A program made the position numbers and the translations under genes. Source: Ardenticatenaceae bacterium (GTDB lineage: Bacteria > Chloroflexota > Anaerolineae > Promineifilales > Promineifilaceae). Taken from it: DNA of 64,000 nucleotides. The notes below the pieces were generated by a model. It saw nothing but the letters and a program-made list of their open reading frames with translations. It had not been told where the DNA came from and searched no databases. The stretch spans positions 84,542 to 148,541 of the forward strand of contig JASJCR010000019.1 in assembly GCA_030065875.1 (NCBI GenBank), written 5' to 3'. This document shows, in pieces, positions 9,770 to 19,280 of the stretch; the first letter of the stretch is position 1; each line of letters opens with the position of its first letter.

Positions 9770-9943
9770 AGCACGGTGCTGCGCACCTGTCAGCCCGGCC
9801 CTGCGGGCCTTTTAGCTGATAGCTGAAAGGGGCGGAGCCCCGAGCTAAAAGCCGCGCAGCGGCGTGCTAAAAGAGGCGCAGCCTCGAGCTATCAGGTGCG
9901 CAGCACCGTGCTAGTACGCTAACAGGCGCTTTAGCGCCGCGCT
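9770..9943 (-). repeat. Modular mini-hairpin array, seven units, between coxG and coxM
   Basis: Read on the minus (transcribed) strand, successive units have AGCNC, a 5-nt arm, a 3-4-nt loop, the complementary arm and a T-rich tail ending in TAGC. Arms in order are GGCGC, GGTGC, GAGGC, GCCGC and GGGGC, followed by two units in reversed orientation (GGCCC, GGTGC types). Arm letters differ from unit to unit but always pair. The array begins next to the coxG stop and ends at the coxM ribosome-binding site, so it could tune expression of the structural genes relative to coxDEG. Confidence 0.85.
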
Positions 9944-9946
9944 CCT

Positions 9947-10612
9947 CTAAAAGAAAATAAAATAAAAAATCACCAGCACCAGGATGATGCCACCGATGAT
10001 GAGGGGCAGGCGATATTGGGCCGGTATGAGCTCGCCGGCCACATCTTTGGCTACGTTTACGGCCAATTCTGTTTGTGTAGGGGGAACGTATTCAGGGGTT
10101 TTGGTTTCAGCAACAGCTTCCGCCACTTCCTCCGCCGCAGCTTCACCGCCGGCCGCGGCCTTTTCTTTGGCAACCTGAACCTGAAGATAGGCATTGAGCG
10201 CTTCCAGACTTTGCTTAATGATAGATTTGGCTGAGGCATCGAGCAGTCGCTGGCCGACGCTGGCGATTCGGCCGCCGACTTTGGCTTCACCTTGATAAGT
10301 CAGGAGGGTGGCATCGCTTTGACCGGTTAAGGATAGAGAGCCGTTGGCTTTTACAAAGCCGGGAGCTCCTTTGCCATCCACCTCAATATCATAGCTGTTG
10401 GGTGGGCTGATATTTGACAGCTTGATGTTGCCGGTAAATTTTCCCTGAACCGGCCCCACCTTGATTTTTAATTTGCTTTCGTATTCATTTTCACCGGTTT
10501 GGGTGACCCCTTCACCCCCCGGTAAAACAGAGCCCAGCACGTCGGGATCCTGGACCGCTTCCCAAACCAGGTGTTGGGGGGCATCAAATGTATATTCGCC
10601 TTGTAATTTCAT
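9947..10612 (-). CDS. coxG: CoxG-like SRPBCC protein with C-terminal membrane anchor
   Basis: CoxG belongs to the SRPBCC/START-like fold and is needed for membrane recruitment of CO dehydrogenase or for handling a lipophilic electron carrier; the exact role is family knowledge rather than visible here. Residues 1-145 form the CoxG domain (FDAPQHLVWEAVQDPDVLG, then the LPGGEGV and GKFTGNIKLSN blocks). An Ala/Glu-rich linker follows, and the last 21 residues are a strongly hydrophobic tail anchor. AAGGAG sits 7 nt before the ATG. The stop lies at the edge of the mini-hairpin array. Confidence 0.93.
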   Translation of the reverse strand: MKLQGEYTFDAPQHLVWEAVQDPDVLGSVLPGGEGVTQTGENEYESKLKIKVGPVQGKFTGNIKLSNISPPNSYDIEVDGKGAPGFVKANGSLSLTGQSDATLLTYQGEAKVGGRIASVGQRLLDASAKSIIKQSLEALNAYLQVQVAKEKAAAGGEAAAEEVAEAVAETKTPEYVPPTQTELAVNVAKDVAGELIPAQYRLPLIIGGIILVLVIFYFIFF

Positions 10613-10627
10613 AGATATTCTCCTTCT

Positions 10628-10697
10628 CAGACGACAGACTTCAGACCACAGACTACAGCAACTTTCTCTGAGGTCTGAGGTCTGCAGTCTGTGGTCT
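10628..10697. repeat. Word array (CAGACGACAGACT / AGTCTGTGGTCT), inverted
   Basis: The left half (10628-10658) repeats ACAGACT-type words and the right half (10668-10697) repeats the complementary AGGTCTG/CAGTCTG words, giving an imperfect hairpin with a 9-nt centre. The last codons and the stop of coxE (10653) lie inside it. Confidence 0.75.
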
Positions 10698-11840
10698 CGT
10701 ATTCCCTAACTTCGACAAATGCTCGGCCAGGGTTGAAAGTGTTTGCAAATTATGGATCGGTAAAAAATCGTCGATGTAGGGCAGGGCGGCTGCCATCCCT
10801 TCGACGAGCGGTTGGTATCCTACCCGGCCGGAAAGCGGGTTCAGCCAGATTAAGCGGTGACAGCGATGGTGTAAATAGCGCATTTCGCGGCCTAATTCAG
10901 AAACATCACCTCGTTCCCAGCCGTCACTCATAATTACCACAATTGCCCCGCGCCGCAAAACCCGGCGGCTCCATTCCCGGTTAAACTGCTTAATTGAATC
11001 CCCGATTCGGGTGCCGCCCGACCAGTCAACGACATCACGAGCCGCCAAATTGATCGCCTGATCGATATTTTTGAGTTTGAGCTGCGGGGTGATACGGGTT
11101 AGGCGAGTGCCAAAAACAAAAGCTTCCACCGTTTTTAAGCTGTGGGTGACGCTGTAAAAAAATTGCAGCGTCAGGCGGGCGTACTTTTCCATCGAGCCGC
11201 TAATATCGGCCAGCAAGATGAGCGGCCGCTCTTTGATTTTTTTGCTTTGGTAGGCGAGTTGAAGGGGAGTGCCGTTAAATTTAGCGGCCGCGCGCAGGCA
11301 GCGTCGTAAATGCAGCCGCTGTCCCGAATCATCGGCTGTAAAGCGGCGGGTCGTACGCAGGCTAACTTGCCAGCGCATCTCCTGAATCAGTTTTTTGACG
11401 GTTTCCAGTTCTTCAATTGTCAAATGTCCAAAATCTTTGCTTTGCAGCAGTTCACTGCTGCTAAAGGAGCCTGCCTTGTCGGCAATTTCTAGCGCCTGAT
11501 CGTTGCGCTTTGCCTTGCTGGCCATGAGCATCGCCAAACTGTATGGATGATTGCGCGGCCGGTTGTGGCGGGGCGCGACCGGCATTTTTTGACCACGCCC
11601 GTTTTTTGTGATGGCCGGCCGCCAGAAGAGGTTAAACAACACCTCAAACAAACGCAAATGCTCCTGCCGCATGACCAGGGTGCCTCTGGCAACATAAAAA
11701 AACTGTTCTTTCTGGCCCATGTCAACCAGGGTCAACGCCTGGCAAAAATCTTGAGCCTGGCTCGAGGAGATGGGCAAACCGGCCGCTTTTAGCACCCGGG
11801 TAAACTGCAGTGCGTTTGCCAAAAAAAACGAATTGCTCAT
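10653..11840 (-). CDS. coxE: CoxE-like von Willebrand factor A domain protein
   Basis: CoxE works with the AAA ATPase CoxD in maturing the copper-sulfur-molybdenum site of CO dehydrogenase. The 395-residue product has a helical N-terminal half and a VWA domain from about 205, with the metal-ion-dependent adhesion site motif DISGS (212-216) and the distal SDGWERGD segment. The final dozen residues (QTADLRPQ) are encoded by the word array at 10628-10697, so the tail is probably of no functional weight. It sits between coxD and coxG on the same strand. Confidence 0.94.
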   Translation of the reverse strand: MSNSFFLANALQFTRVLKAAGLPISSSQAQDFCQALTLVDMGQKEQFFYVARGTLVMRQEHLRLFEVLFNLFWRPAITKNGRGQKMPVAPRHNRPRNHPYSLAMLMASKAKRNDQALEIADKAGSFSSSELLQSKDFGHLTIEELETVKKLIQEMRWQVSLRTTRRFTADDSGQRLHLRRCLRAAAKFNGTPLQLAYQSKKIKERPLILLADISGSMEKYARLTLQFFYSVTHSLKTVEAFVFGTRLTRITPQLKLKNIDQAINLAARDVVDWSGGTRIGDSIKQFNREWSRRVLRRGAIVVIMSDGWERGDVSELGREMRYLHHRCHRLIWLNPLSGRVGYQPLVEGMAAALPYIDDFLPIHNLQTLSTLAEHLSKLGNTRPQTADLRPQRKLL

Positions 11841-11845
11841 AAAAA

Positions 11846-11901
11846 ATCTTCGTAAATCGTCAATCCAAAATCGTAAATTAGATTTGGGATTGACGATCTT
11901 C
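11846..11901. repeat. Inverted repeat spanning the coxD stop codon
   Basis: The word CGTAAATCGTCAATCC and its imperfect complement GGGATTGACGATC flank the coxD stop (11878-11880). The last coxD codons are part of one arm. It separates coxD from coxE. Confidence 0.7.
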
Positions 11902-12759
11902 GACTAGCGGACTCTCCAGAAGCCGCTTGATATCGCTTTTGCGGAGCTTGTCGACATCATCCTGGTATTTCAGCACGATGCCCAGCGTCGCTTCAACAAC
12001 CGCCTGATCAATTTCCTGGGTATTCAAATGGTGAAGCGCCTCAGCCCAATCGAGCGTTTCCGCGACCCCCGGCAGCTTATACAGCTCTTCATGACGGATC
12101 GCCTGAATAAAATGAACGACCTGATCGGCCAAGGCTGAGCTCAGATAAGGGACCTTGCGATTGACAATTTCTATCTCTTTTTCGCGTGATGGGTAATCGA
12201 TCCATTGATAAACACAGCGGCGTTTGAGGGCGTCGTGGATCTCACGAGTGCGGTTGGAAGTAATTACGACAATGGGCTTGTGGCGAGCGCGCAAGGTACC
12301 AATTTCCGGAATTGTAATTTGAAAATCCGACAGCAGTTCAAGTAAAAAACTTTCAAATTCCTCATCGGCCCGGTCAAGTTCATCAATGAGGAGCACCGGT
12401 GGTTTTTGATGGGCTGAATCGATGGCCTGCAGCAGCGGCCGTTTGAGCAAAAACTCTTCAGAAAAGATATCCGGTTTTTGCTCGTGAGCCTGAATTTCGA
12501 GCAGCTGGCGCGGGTAATTCCACTCGTAAACCGCCTGATTAATATCTAAACCTTCGTAACATTGTAGACGAATGAGGGGGGTATCAAAAATGCGGGCCAA
12601 CACTTTGGCAATTTCTGTTTTTCCGACGCCTGGCTCCCCTTCCAAAAAAAGCGCCTTGCCCATTTTGAGCGCTAAAAACAAGGTGGTACTCAACCCAACA
12701 TCGGCCAAATAGTCGTGATCATTCAGGATTGCTGTCGTTTCTTCAACCGTGTTAAACAT
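11878..12759 (-). CDS. coxD: CoxD-like MoxR-family AAA+ ATPase
   Basis: A 293-residue chaperone-type ATPase. It partners with the VWA protein CoxE for posttranslational sulfuration and copper insertion at the CO dehydrogenase active site. Walker A is GEPGVGKTE (41-49) and Walker B is VLLIDELD (122-129); the sensor-type SNRTRE segment and the C-terminal lid are present. It is the first gene of the cox run, preceded by a recognisable extended -10 promoter. The gap to the next upstream gene is 178 bp. Confidence 0.95.
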   Translation of the reverse strand: MFNTVEETTAILNDHDYLADVGLSTTLFLALKMGKALFLEGEPGVGKTEIAKVLARIFDTPLIRLQCYEGLDINQAVYEWNYPRQLLEIQAHEQKPDIFSEEFLLKRPLLQAIDSAHQKPPVLLIDELDRADEEFESFLLELLSDFQITIPEIGTLRARHKPIVVITSNRTREIHDALKRRCVYQWIDYPSREKEIEIVNRKVPYLSSALADQVVHFIQAIRHEELYKLPGVAETLDWAEALHHLNTQEIDQAVVEATLGIVLKYQDDVDKLRKSDIKRLLESPLVEDRQSQI

Positions 12760-12860
12760 TGTATATCTGGCAGAGGACGGTTTTTTTAAGTGAGCACCCT
12801 AAATAATGTTTCAAAAGCGCACCGCTAGAATTGGTAAATTGTACAAAACCTGCACGAAAA

Positions 12861-12891
12861 ATTATACCACACCTTTGGTAAAAGTATCCAA
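12861..12891 (-). promoter_or_regulatory. Promoter for the cox operon
   Basis: On the minus strand a perfect TATAAT (12861-12866) is preceded by TG one base upstream (extended -10). TTGGAT (12886-12891) forms a weak -35 with a 19-bp spacer. Transcription would start near 12854, giving a leader of about 95 nt before coxD. No operator palindrome was seen. Confidence 0.65.
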
Positions 12892-12937
12892 TCAAAATAA
12901 TATATAGACAATATATGGACTGACCGTTTGATTTTAA

Positions 12938-13804
12938 TTAACCAAGGGAAATTGCTTTTATCCGGTCCAGCCGCTCCACTTCGTTTTTCTGCAGCCACGG
13001 ATCTTTTGAAAGGATTTCATAAGCTTTTTCAAAGTAAGATGCCGCTTTTTGCCGATTACCGGTGATGAGATACAGCTCACCCAATTCTTCAAACACATAC
13101 CCCCCGGGGTTGTTTTTTGCGGCATAATGCGCTTCAAGCTGGTGCTGGATGGTGAGCGCCTCATCGATGCGGCCGAGAGAGCGCAGCGCTCGGCCAACCG
13201 TCCAGCGGGCTATGTATTCCATTTCCTGGCCGGGCTTGTGTTTTTCCTGCCAGCGGAGCCCTTTTTGAAAGGTGTTCAACGCCTGTTTAAACGAGCCGGC
13301 CTCATGATAAGACCAGCCCAAGTTGTTGTACAGGGACCCCAGCCAGCCGTTGGCCTCTTCATCGGCTGACTGTTCGGCCGCAGAAATTGCCAGCTCATTC
13401 CACCGGAATTGCTCGGCCGGAGGCTCAATGATGCCCATCATGTGAGCGGCATCCACCGCGTAAAAATCGGCCTTGCAGGCCACGGCTCTTTCATAGGCCA
13501 GCAGGAAGAGCGGCCGGGCCAATTTTTTCTCACCGGATGAATTATAGGTTCGGCCGCGCTCAAGCCATAAACGCACCCAAACGAGATCAAAATCGGGGTC
13601 GAGAGACAGGTTGTGGGCCACTTCATCTAAAATTTCGTGTGCTTCAGCAAAGCGCTGGCGCAGGCCATAGGTGCGGGCGATTTGAGTCATGAGCTGAAGG
13701 GTGAGGTTTAAGTCATCCTCAATTTCGTTCTTAAATGCTTCAAATCTGGCGGCCGTTCCGGCCGGGTCATTGTAATTCCACAAATGATCAAAAGGGGTAC
13801 GCAT
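12938..13804 (-). CDS. Tetratricopeptide-repeat protein
   Basis: A 288-residue cytoplasmic protein of paired helices. TPR-like signatures are clear in the second half (LYNNLGWSYHEAGSFKQALN, then GRALRSLGRIDEALTIQ, then LGELYLITGNRQKAASYFEKA). Such proteins are protein-binding scaffolds; no enzyme motif is visible, so the partner is unknown. It lies immediately upstream of the cox promoter but has its own transcription unit, and follows a mini-hairpin array. No signal peptide. Confidence 0.82.
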   Translation of the reverse strand: MRTPFDHLWNYNDPAGTAARFEAFKNEIEDDLNLTLQLMTQIARTYGLRQRFAEAHEILDEVAHNLSLDPDFDLVWVRLWLERGRTYNSSGEKKLARPLFLLAYERAVACKADFYAVDAAHMMGIIEPPAEQFRWNELAISAAEQSADEEANGWLGSLYNNLGWSYHEAGSFKQALNTFQKGLRWQEKHKPGQEMEYIARWTVGRALRSLGRIDEALTIQHQLEAHYAAKNNPGGYVFEELGELYLITGNRQKAASYFEKAYEILSKDPWLQKNEVERLDRIKAISLG

Positions 13805-13820
13805 GTTGAGTGTCTCTTTT

Positions 13821-13956
13821 AGCTCGGCCCTGTGGGCCTTTTAGCATTTAGCGCGCCGCTGCGCGGCTTTTAGCTAATAGCTTATGGCTAAGAGGGGCGG
13901 AGCCCCGCCCTAAAAGGTCCACAGGACCGTGCAGCGAGGGGCTTCAGCCCCGAGCT
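13821..13956 (-). repeat. Modular mini-hairpin array, five units
   Basis: Five short GC stems with 3-4-nt loops occur here: GGCCC/GGGCC with loop TGT, GCCGC/GCGGC with TGC, GGGGC/GCCCC with GGA, GGTCC/GGACC with ACA, and GGGGC/GCCCC with TTCA. They are joined by TTTTAGC or AGCTAA words, and orientation reverses midway. The stop codon TAG of the gene ending at 13955 is the TTAGCTC word of the first unit on the transcribed strand. Confidence 0.85.
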
Positions 13957-14872
13957 AATCCACTATCCGCCCAAACCGCTGCAGTTTGCGCATCATGTTA
14001 ACCGTTATTTCCCCTTCCCAATCCTTTTGGGCTTCCGGCCACGTTTCGGGAAAGTTTCCATACCAGCTCCAGGTCGGTTCCCAGGAGCCTCTTGAGGTCT
14101 GCCGGCCGATTTCAAAATCGAGATGGGCGTGAATAAGCACTTCAAAGGTTGAATAGAAAGGTCCTTCCGGCCCTGAAACCAGATCGAGGGGCTTCAGGCA
14201 GTAAGTATGCCATTCATTTGGGTCTGTTTGCAGCGAAAGGTGAGCCAGCTGCAGCAGATGATCGGTGGCCTTGGCTTTCTCTTCAGTGGGTAAATGATCG
14301 ATCAAATTGAGATAGCAGAAGACGGTATTGTTGTCGATCGCCTTGTCGGTTTCATAAAAGCGGGTCATCACGTCTAAATAAATGGCGCGGACAATCGGCT
14401 CTGCTTGCGGGAGGTCGGCCCACAACAGGTAGCCGAGAATATTGGCTCGAGGATTGATGAGAAAGCCACCAAATGTTTCGGACAGGCGAGTTTGGTCCCA
14501 CCAGGGTGCATGGGGGAAATCACCGGCCGAGGGAGGAATAAAGCGCCAGACGTTGGTTTGAGGATCAAACGTATCGATTAAAAAGCGAAACGCCCCTTGC
14601 ACAAGGGGATGATCAACAGGGGTATGCACGCTGTGCAAGATGTGCAGTGCGGTTTGGGTAGCCAGGGCTGAGCTGGCCGGCGCCCTCAAATCCGGTTCCA
14701 GGGCGTGGCCAAAGCCACCATCGTCATTTTGAAATTTGGTGAGCGCCTGCCAGACCCCAGCAGCAGGCTCCTCTTCAAAATAAAACCGCCACAGCGCTTG
14801 TTCCAACGGCCGGCCCTGGGTCAAAACAAACTCTTGAGCTTTGTTGAACTGTGATTGAGATAATTGGACCAT
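13955..14872 (-). CDS. Prenyltransferase/squalene-cyclase-repeat-like protein
   Basis: A 305-residue protein whose N-terminal part contains WQALTKFQNDDGGFGHALEP. The QNDDGGFG-type turn marks alpha/alpha-toroid proteins of the prenyltransferase/squalene oxidase repeat class. No DXDD cyclase acid motif is visible, so it is not called a terpene cyclase. GGAGG lies 6 nt before the ATG at 14872 and only 3 nt before one at 14875, so the second Met is preferred. It is flanked by a nucleotidyltransferase and a TPR gene on the same strand. Function unknown. Confidence 0.72.
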   Translation of the reverse strand: MVQLSQSQFNKAQEFVLTQGRPLEQALWRFYFEEEPAAGVWQALTKFQNDDGGFGHALEPDLRAPASSALATQTALHILHSVHTPVDHPLVQGAFRFLIDTFDPQTNVWRFIPPSAGDFPHAPWWDQTRLSETFGGFLINPRANILGYLLWADLPQAEPIVRAIYLDVMTRFYETDKAIDNNTVFCYLNLIDHLPTEEKAKATDHLLQLAHLSLQTDPNEWHTYCLKPLDLVSGPEGPFYSTFEVLIHAHLDFEIGRQTSRGSWEPTWSWYGNFPETWPEAQKDWEGEITVNMMRKLQRFGRIVD

Positions 14873-15022
14873 CATTCACCTCCTGTGGATGTAGGTGAAT
14901 TGTAGTATAAGAACATATGTTCTGCAATCCCGTTTTTACGTTCATAGCATAAGAAAGCCGCGGATGGCACAGATTTAGGGGGCAAAGCTCGATCTATTGA
15001 ATCAAGATTTCACGAATTCTCA

Positions 15023-15787
15023 TTATGACTCCGCTTCTTTGAGCAGGGTGCGAATTTCGCGGGCAATCACCTCGTTGACCGGAAAATGTTTTTCGAGGAA
15101 GCGTAAGATTTCGGCCGCGGAATCCGGCGTTTTCTCATAACCCTGAGCCATGCGCGGCAGTTGGGAGGCCAGATCCGGCAGTCGAGCCTCGATGCGCCGA
15201 TCGTTCATAAATAAATCCTGGCTGATCGGCTGCTCGGCAAGCACCAGTTGGGCCAGCTCTAAAACCCGGTCGAGGGCGAAACCCTGCACAAAGCGCATAG
15301 CGCTCAATTTCTCGCCGCGAAGATAGCGGCCAAGCCCTACATATAAATTGGTCAATGCTTCTCCCAGAAGGAAGCTCGCCTCTCTATTTTTTGACGGCTC
15401 CCCAATCGGTCGGGCCAATTGCGGATCAAAAGAAGCAACCGCCCAAATAACTCTGGCGGCCGGTTTGGGTATGCGGGTCAATTCGTCAACTTCGAAGACG
15501 GCCATCTCGCAAAAAATGCCGTCCGCATATAAAAGTTTGTACCCATTTTCTGTATTTTTGAAGCGATAGCCAACCGAGTGAACGCTCTCGAGCCAGGCGA
15601 CATTGTCAACAAAGCGTTTCTTATAACCTGGAGAGACAACCGCAAAAAAGTCAAGATCGGAGTATTGATCGAGCCGGTCACGGTCGACGCCGGATGAACC
15701 CAAGGCCAGGAGGGCCAGTGCCCCCGTGGTTTGGGAGAAAGATTGGGCAATTGCGTCGAGACGCTGGAGAAGTTTTTGAGGATCCAT
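15023..15787 (-). CDS. Nucleotidyltransferase-fold protein
   Basis: A 254-residue protein of the DNA polymerase beta-like nucleotidyltransferase superfamily. The diagnostic motif is present as LGSSGVDRDRLDQYSDLDFF (about 29-48), with the paired Asp residues of SDLD as metal ligands. A downstream acidic segment (CEMAVFEVDE) may give the third carboxylate. The C-terminal half is helical. Members of this group modify small molecules such as aminoglycosides, or RNA or proteins; the substrate is not evident. It lies directly downstream of galK, separated by a word array, and no ribosome-binding site is obvious. Confidence 0.8.
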   Translation of the reverse strand: MDPQKLLQRLDAIAQSFSQTTGALALLALGSSGVDRDRLDQYSDLDFFAVVSPGYKKRFVDNVAWLESVHSVGYRFKNTENGYKLLYADGIFCEMAVFEVDELTRIPKPAARVIWAVASFDPQLARPIGEPSKNREASFLLGEALTNLYVGLGRYLRGEKLSAMRFVQGFALDRVLELAQLVLAEQPISQDLFMNDRRIEARLPDLASQLPRMAQGYEKTPDSAAEILRFLEKHFPVNEVIAREIRTLLKEAES

Positions 15788-15793
15788 AAAAAA

Positions 15794-15861
15794 AGACCGG
15801 AGACTGGAGACAGTTGATTTTAGGCTATCCTCTCCTGTCTCTTGTCTCTCGTCTCTCGTCT
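15794..15861. repeat. Word array (GGAGACTGGAGACAG / CTGTCTCTTGTCTC), inverted
   Basis: The left half (15794-15813) uses GGAGAC words and the right half (15835-15861) uses GTCTCTC words. The galK stop (15825-15827) lies between the two halves, and its last residues (ERRETRDRRG) are encoded by the right half. Confidence 0.75.
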
Positions 15862-16997
15862 ATAATTTCCGCGCCATCTGTGGCCCGGCAAATATAAACA
15901 TTTGCCTTTCGGCCGGTTTGAGTTTTGTATTTCTGGGCCACGCTGTTGGCAAATGTGGTTGCCTGATCGGCGGCGACCAGCGCCACTGCACAGCCGCCAA
16001 AACCGGCACCGGTCATCCTTGCGCCAAAACAGCCGGGTTCAGCCAACGCAAGGTTTACCATGATATTCAGGGCCTCGCTAGATACTTCAAAATCATCGCG
16101 CAGGCTGGTGTGACTGGCCTCCATGAGACGGCCGGTCTCGGTGGCGTCGCCGGCGTTCATGGCCGTCACGGCCGCCAGCACGCGCTCGTTCTCACTGATG
16201 ACGTGACGCGCACGCCGCCGGGTAAGGTCGTCCAGTTCGTGTTCTCGCTGAATAAAATCAGCCAGGGAAACATCCCGCAGGTGAGCCACCCCAAAAAATT
16301 CTGCGGCCGCTTCACACTGCGACCGGCGTTCGTTGTAAGCGGAATCAACCAGCCCGCGGCGAGTGGCGGTGTCGAGGATGATCACGGCTGTCCCGGCCGG
16401 CAGCGCCACGAGCTGGGTGGAAAGATCGCGACAGTCGATCAATAGGGCGTGATCGGCTTTGCCGGAGGCGGAAATCATTTGATCCATGATGCCGCTGTTC
16501 ACGCCAACCCACTGATTTTCAGCTTTTTGACTGAGCAGGGCCATTTCTGCCGGCCGCCATGGAATTTCTCCCAGGGCGGCAAAGGTGCGGCCGATTGCCA
16601 GCTCCAGCGCCGCTGATGAGGAAAGTCCAGCTCCTACCGGGACATCGCTGGTCAAAATCCCTTCCCAGCCGCAGAGGGTATGACCGGCCTCCTGCAGGAC
16701 CCAGGCCATGCCGCGGACGTATTCTCCCCAACGATCAGGCTCATGCCCCACATCATCGAGATCAAATACGGTGGGCTGTTCAAAGTTAAGGGAATGCACG
16801 ACCACCTGGCGGTCCGGCCGCGGTCGTAGCGCCAGCCATACCGCCCGGTCGATCGCCATCGGCAGGACAAAACCATCATTGTAATCGGTGTGCTCACCGA
16901 TGAGGTTGACGCGGCCGGGTGCGCGGATGACAAGCTCCGGCTTAGAGCCAAATTTGGTCTCAAAAGCAGCAGTAATGGTTGTTTGCAGGTTGTTCAT
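15825..16997 (-). CDS. galK: Galactokinase
   Basis: This enzyme phosphorylates alpha-D-galactose to galactose 1-phosphate, the first committed step of the Leloir pathway. The 390-residue GHMP kinase shows the galactokinase signature GRVNLIGEHTDYNDG (about 28-42), the ATP-binding GAGLSSSAALE loop and the C-terminal GARMTGAGFGGCAV motif. The last ten residues (ERRETRDRRG) are low complexity and come from the adjoining word array; the native end is probably near DGAEII. The neighbours are GH42, FGGY kinase, GalT and GH4 genes on the same strand. Confidence 0.96.
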   Translation of the reverse strand: MNNLQTTITAAFETKFGSKPELVIRAPGRVNLIGEHTDYNDGFVLPMAIDRAVWLALRPRPDRQVVVHSLNFEQPTVFDLDDVGHEPDRWGEYVRGMAWVLQEAGHTLCGWEGILTSDVPVGAGLSSSAALELAIGRTFAALGEIPWRPAEMALLSQKAENQWVGVNSGIMDQMISASGKADHALLIDCRDLSTQLVALPAGTAVIILDTATRRGLVDSAYNERRSQCEAAAEFFGVAHLRDVSLADFIQREHELDDLTRRRARHVISENERVLAAVTAMNAGDATETGRLMEASHTSLRDDFEVSSEALNIMVNLALAEPGCFGARMTGAGFGGCAVALVAADQATTFANSVAQKYKTQTGRKANVYICRATDGAEIIDERRETRDRRG

Positions 16998-17155
16998 TTG
17001 GTTATTGGTTATTGATTATTAGTTATTGGTTATTTGGTGTATTCGTGAATTAGGTGATTAGTGTATTGGTTTATTGGTATATTCCTTTACTGGTGACTGG
17101 GCAAAATCAATATACCAATACACCAATATACTAATAACCAATACACCAATAACCA
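16998..17155. repeat. Long inverted word array (TTATTGG / CCAATAA) between GH42 and galK
   Basis: The left half (16998-17080) is built from TTGGTTATT and TGTATTGG words. The right half (17108-17155) is built from the complementary CCAATATA, CCAATACA and CCAATAACC words. It is one of the longest arrays in the window and could fold into an extended imperfect hairpin in RNA. Confidence 0.8.
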
Positions 17156-17164
17156 CTCAATCTC

Positions 17165-19156
17165 TTAACTCTCAACCACTTTTACATCTCGTGGACCAAC
17201 GGCAACCGTTTGTCCGGCCGCAACAACTTCGTAGGGTTGGTCCGTGAAGTTGAGCAAAATTGTGTGATTTCCTCTCTTGGCGGCCAAGACACCATCCGGC
17301 AAATTTGCCAATCGCTCAATCGACAGCTGATCGGCCAGCGTTTCAAGTAATCCTTTGGCCTGCTCAATCGTAGGATACCACCCTAAATAAATGGTTTGCC
17401 CCGATCCATGAGGGTTGGCAACCAGGGCCGCCTCTCCATTTTCGTATGAAACCAAAACGCGGGCCCTGTCGCTTGCCGGCTGAAGAAACTCGGTCCAGTA
17501 GCCGGCCGCCCCCGATATTTTTGGCCAGATGGATCGAAGGGGCAGGGCCGCTTCCGCAGGCAGTGATTGCCAATGGGTGACGGTTGCTCCGGTTAAATTG
17601 TGAAGCAAACCGGGCAATGGTTGATCGGTGACCACGCTGCTGTCGTTTTTAAAACCGCTGCGGATGCCCAACAGCAAATTGCCGCCCATTTCCACATAAT
17701 GGTGCAGCGTCTCCGCTTCTTGTTCATTCACAATGTGAAGCGGACCGCCCAGCACGAGCTTATAGCGCGTCAGATCAGATTTTAGCGACACCAGATCAAC
17801 CGGAATACCAAGCCGCTGCAGCGCATGATAAAAAGCGAACTGTAAACGCAAATAGCTAAAATCCCGGCGATGGGGGTTGATGGTTAACGCCCACAGGCTG
17901 TCGTAATCAAAAACCATGGCCACTTCCGGTTGAGGCGGTTTCTCCGTCAGCTTTGCCAGCAGATCGCGTTCTTCGGCCAGTTGCTTGACGTCCTCAAAAC
18001 CCACATCCGGTGTGCCATCATGGCGCAGCAGCCCGCTGTGATATTGTTCATGCGACAGTAAAGTGGCCCGCCAGCGGAAATAGACCACCGTGTCGGCCCC
18101 GGCCGCCATCGACAGCCACGTCCATAAACGGGGTGTACCCGGCCGCACTCCCGGATTAACATCCGCCCAGTTGATGTGGCCGCACTGCTGCTCCATGATC
18201 CAGAACGGCTGCTGTTTCAGGCCGCGTATCAGGTCGTTAGCCATCTGAATGATCTCCGGCTCACCAACATCATAAGCGTAAACCGGCCGATTCCGTTGGG
18301 CGTCCCAGTTAAGCGGGTAGAGCATCGCCCGCTGCCGGTCGGGAAAACCGGTGGGGTACGCGTCCCAGGTGGCAAAATCAAGCGTGCGGGCCAGATCAAA
18401 CTGCTCCACGTCAAGAAACAGCCCCATAAAGTTATGGGTGATAAAGCGATCGGGTGATTTGACGCGCAGCAGGTCGATCTGCTCCTGCTGGTAGCTGACC
18501 AGGCTGTCTGATGAGAAGCGGTAAAAGTCGAGCAGGTGGCTTGGGTTTTTGTAATTGATGCCGTCGTGGGGCGGCGTAATTTCATCCCAGGCGGTATAGG
18601 TTTGAGACCAAAAGGCGGTGCCCCAAGCTTGGTTGAGGGCCTCCAGGCTGTGATAGCGAATTTCCAGCCACGTTTGGAATGCGGTTTGACAGAAGGGGCA
18701 GTAGCAGCGGCCGGTTTTCCCTCCGCCAAACTCATTGTCAATTTGCCAACCCACAATGCGTGGATCATCTCCATATCGTTCTGCCATGGCGGTCACAATT
18801 TGCCGGCTAAATTTTTGATAAACCGGGCTGTTGGGGCAGACGTGCCTTCGGGTGCCGTGATCCCGATATTGACGATTGCTGTCCATTCGCAAAATATCCG
18901 GATGAGATCGGGTTAACCATGCCGGGGGGGTGGCGGTGGGTGTACACAGAATGACCGGTAATCCTTCAGCGGCCAGGGTATCAATCGCCCGATCAAGCCA
19001 TCCCCAATCGTATTCACCCGCGGCCGGCTCCATCAAGCTCCAGGCAAATTCAGCGACGCGCACGTAATCGAGCTGCAGCTCGCGCATCATTCGGGCATCG
19101 ATGGCCCACCTCTCCTCGGGCCAATGTTCGGGATAGTAACAAACGCCAAGTTTCAT
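17165..19156 (-). CDS. GH42 beta-galactosidase
   Basis: A 663-residue glycoside hydrolase family 42 enzyme, acting on beta-galactosides. The start [11 protein letters not shown] is typical. The acid/base Glu is in WQIDNEFG (E142), and the likely nucleophile is in FWIMEQQCG (E322). Cys107, 151, 153 and 156 match the structural zinc cluster of this family. There is no signal peptide, so it acts in the cytoplasm on imported di- or oligosaccharides. AGAGGA precedes the ATG. It sits in a gene run with GalK, GalT and an alpha-galactosidase. Confidence 0.95.
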   Translation of the reverse strand: MKLGVCYYPEHWPEERWAIDARMMRELQLDYVRVAEFAWSLMEPAAGEYDWGWLDRAIDTLAAEGLPVILCTPTATPPAWLTRSHPDILRMDSNRQYRDHGTRRHVCPNSPVYQKFSRQIVTAMAERYGDDPRIVGWQIDNEFGGGKTGRCYCPFCQTAFQTWLEIRYHSLEALNQAWGTAFWSQTYTAWDEITPPHDGINYKNPSHLLDFYRFSSDSLVSYQQEQIDLLRVKSPDRFITHNFMGLFLDVEQFDLARTLDFATWDAYPTGFPDRQRAMLYPLNWDAQRNRPVYAYDVGEPEIIQMANDLIRGLKQQPFWIMEQQCGHINWADVNPGVRPGTPRLWTWLSMAAGADTVVYFRWRATLLSHEQYHSGLLRHDGTPDVGFEDVKQLAEERDLLAKLTEKPPQPEVAMVFDYDSLWALTINPHRRDFSYLRLQFAFYHALQRLGIPVDLVSLKSDLTRYKLVLGGPLHIVNEQEAETLHHYVEMGGNLLLGIRSGFKNDSSVVTDQPLPGLLHNLTGATVTHWQSLPAEAALPLRSIWPKISGAAGYWTEFLQPASDRARVLVSYENGEAALVANPHGSGQTIYLGWYPTIEQAKGLLETLADQLSIERLANLPDGVLAAKRGNHTILLNFTDQPYEVVAAGQTVAVGPRDVKVVES

Positions 19157-19280
19157 AATCTAAATCCTCTTCTCGAACGGTTCCAAAAAATTGAATTGGT
19201 CTGCAGATTACGCAGATGCGCGCAGATTAAGAAAGAAAAAGCTGCAATCAGAACGGGTCCTGCAGACCTTTGAGCATTTT

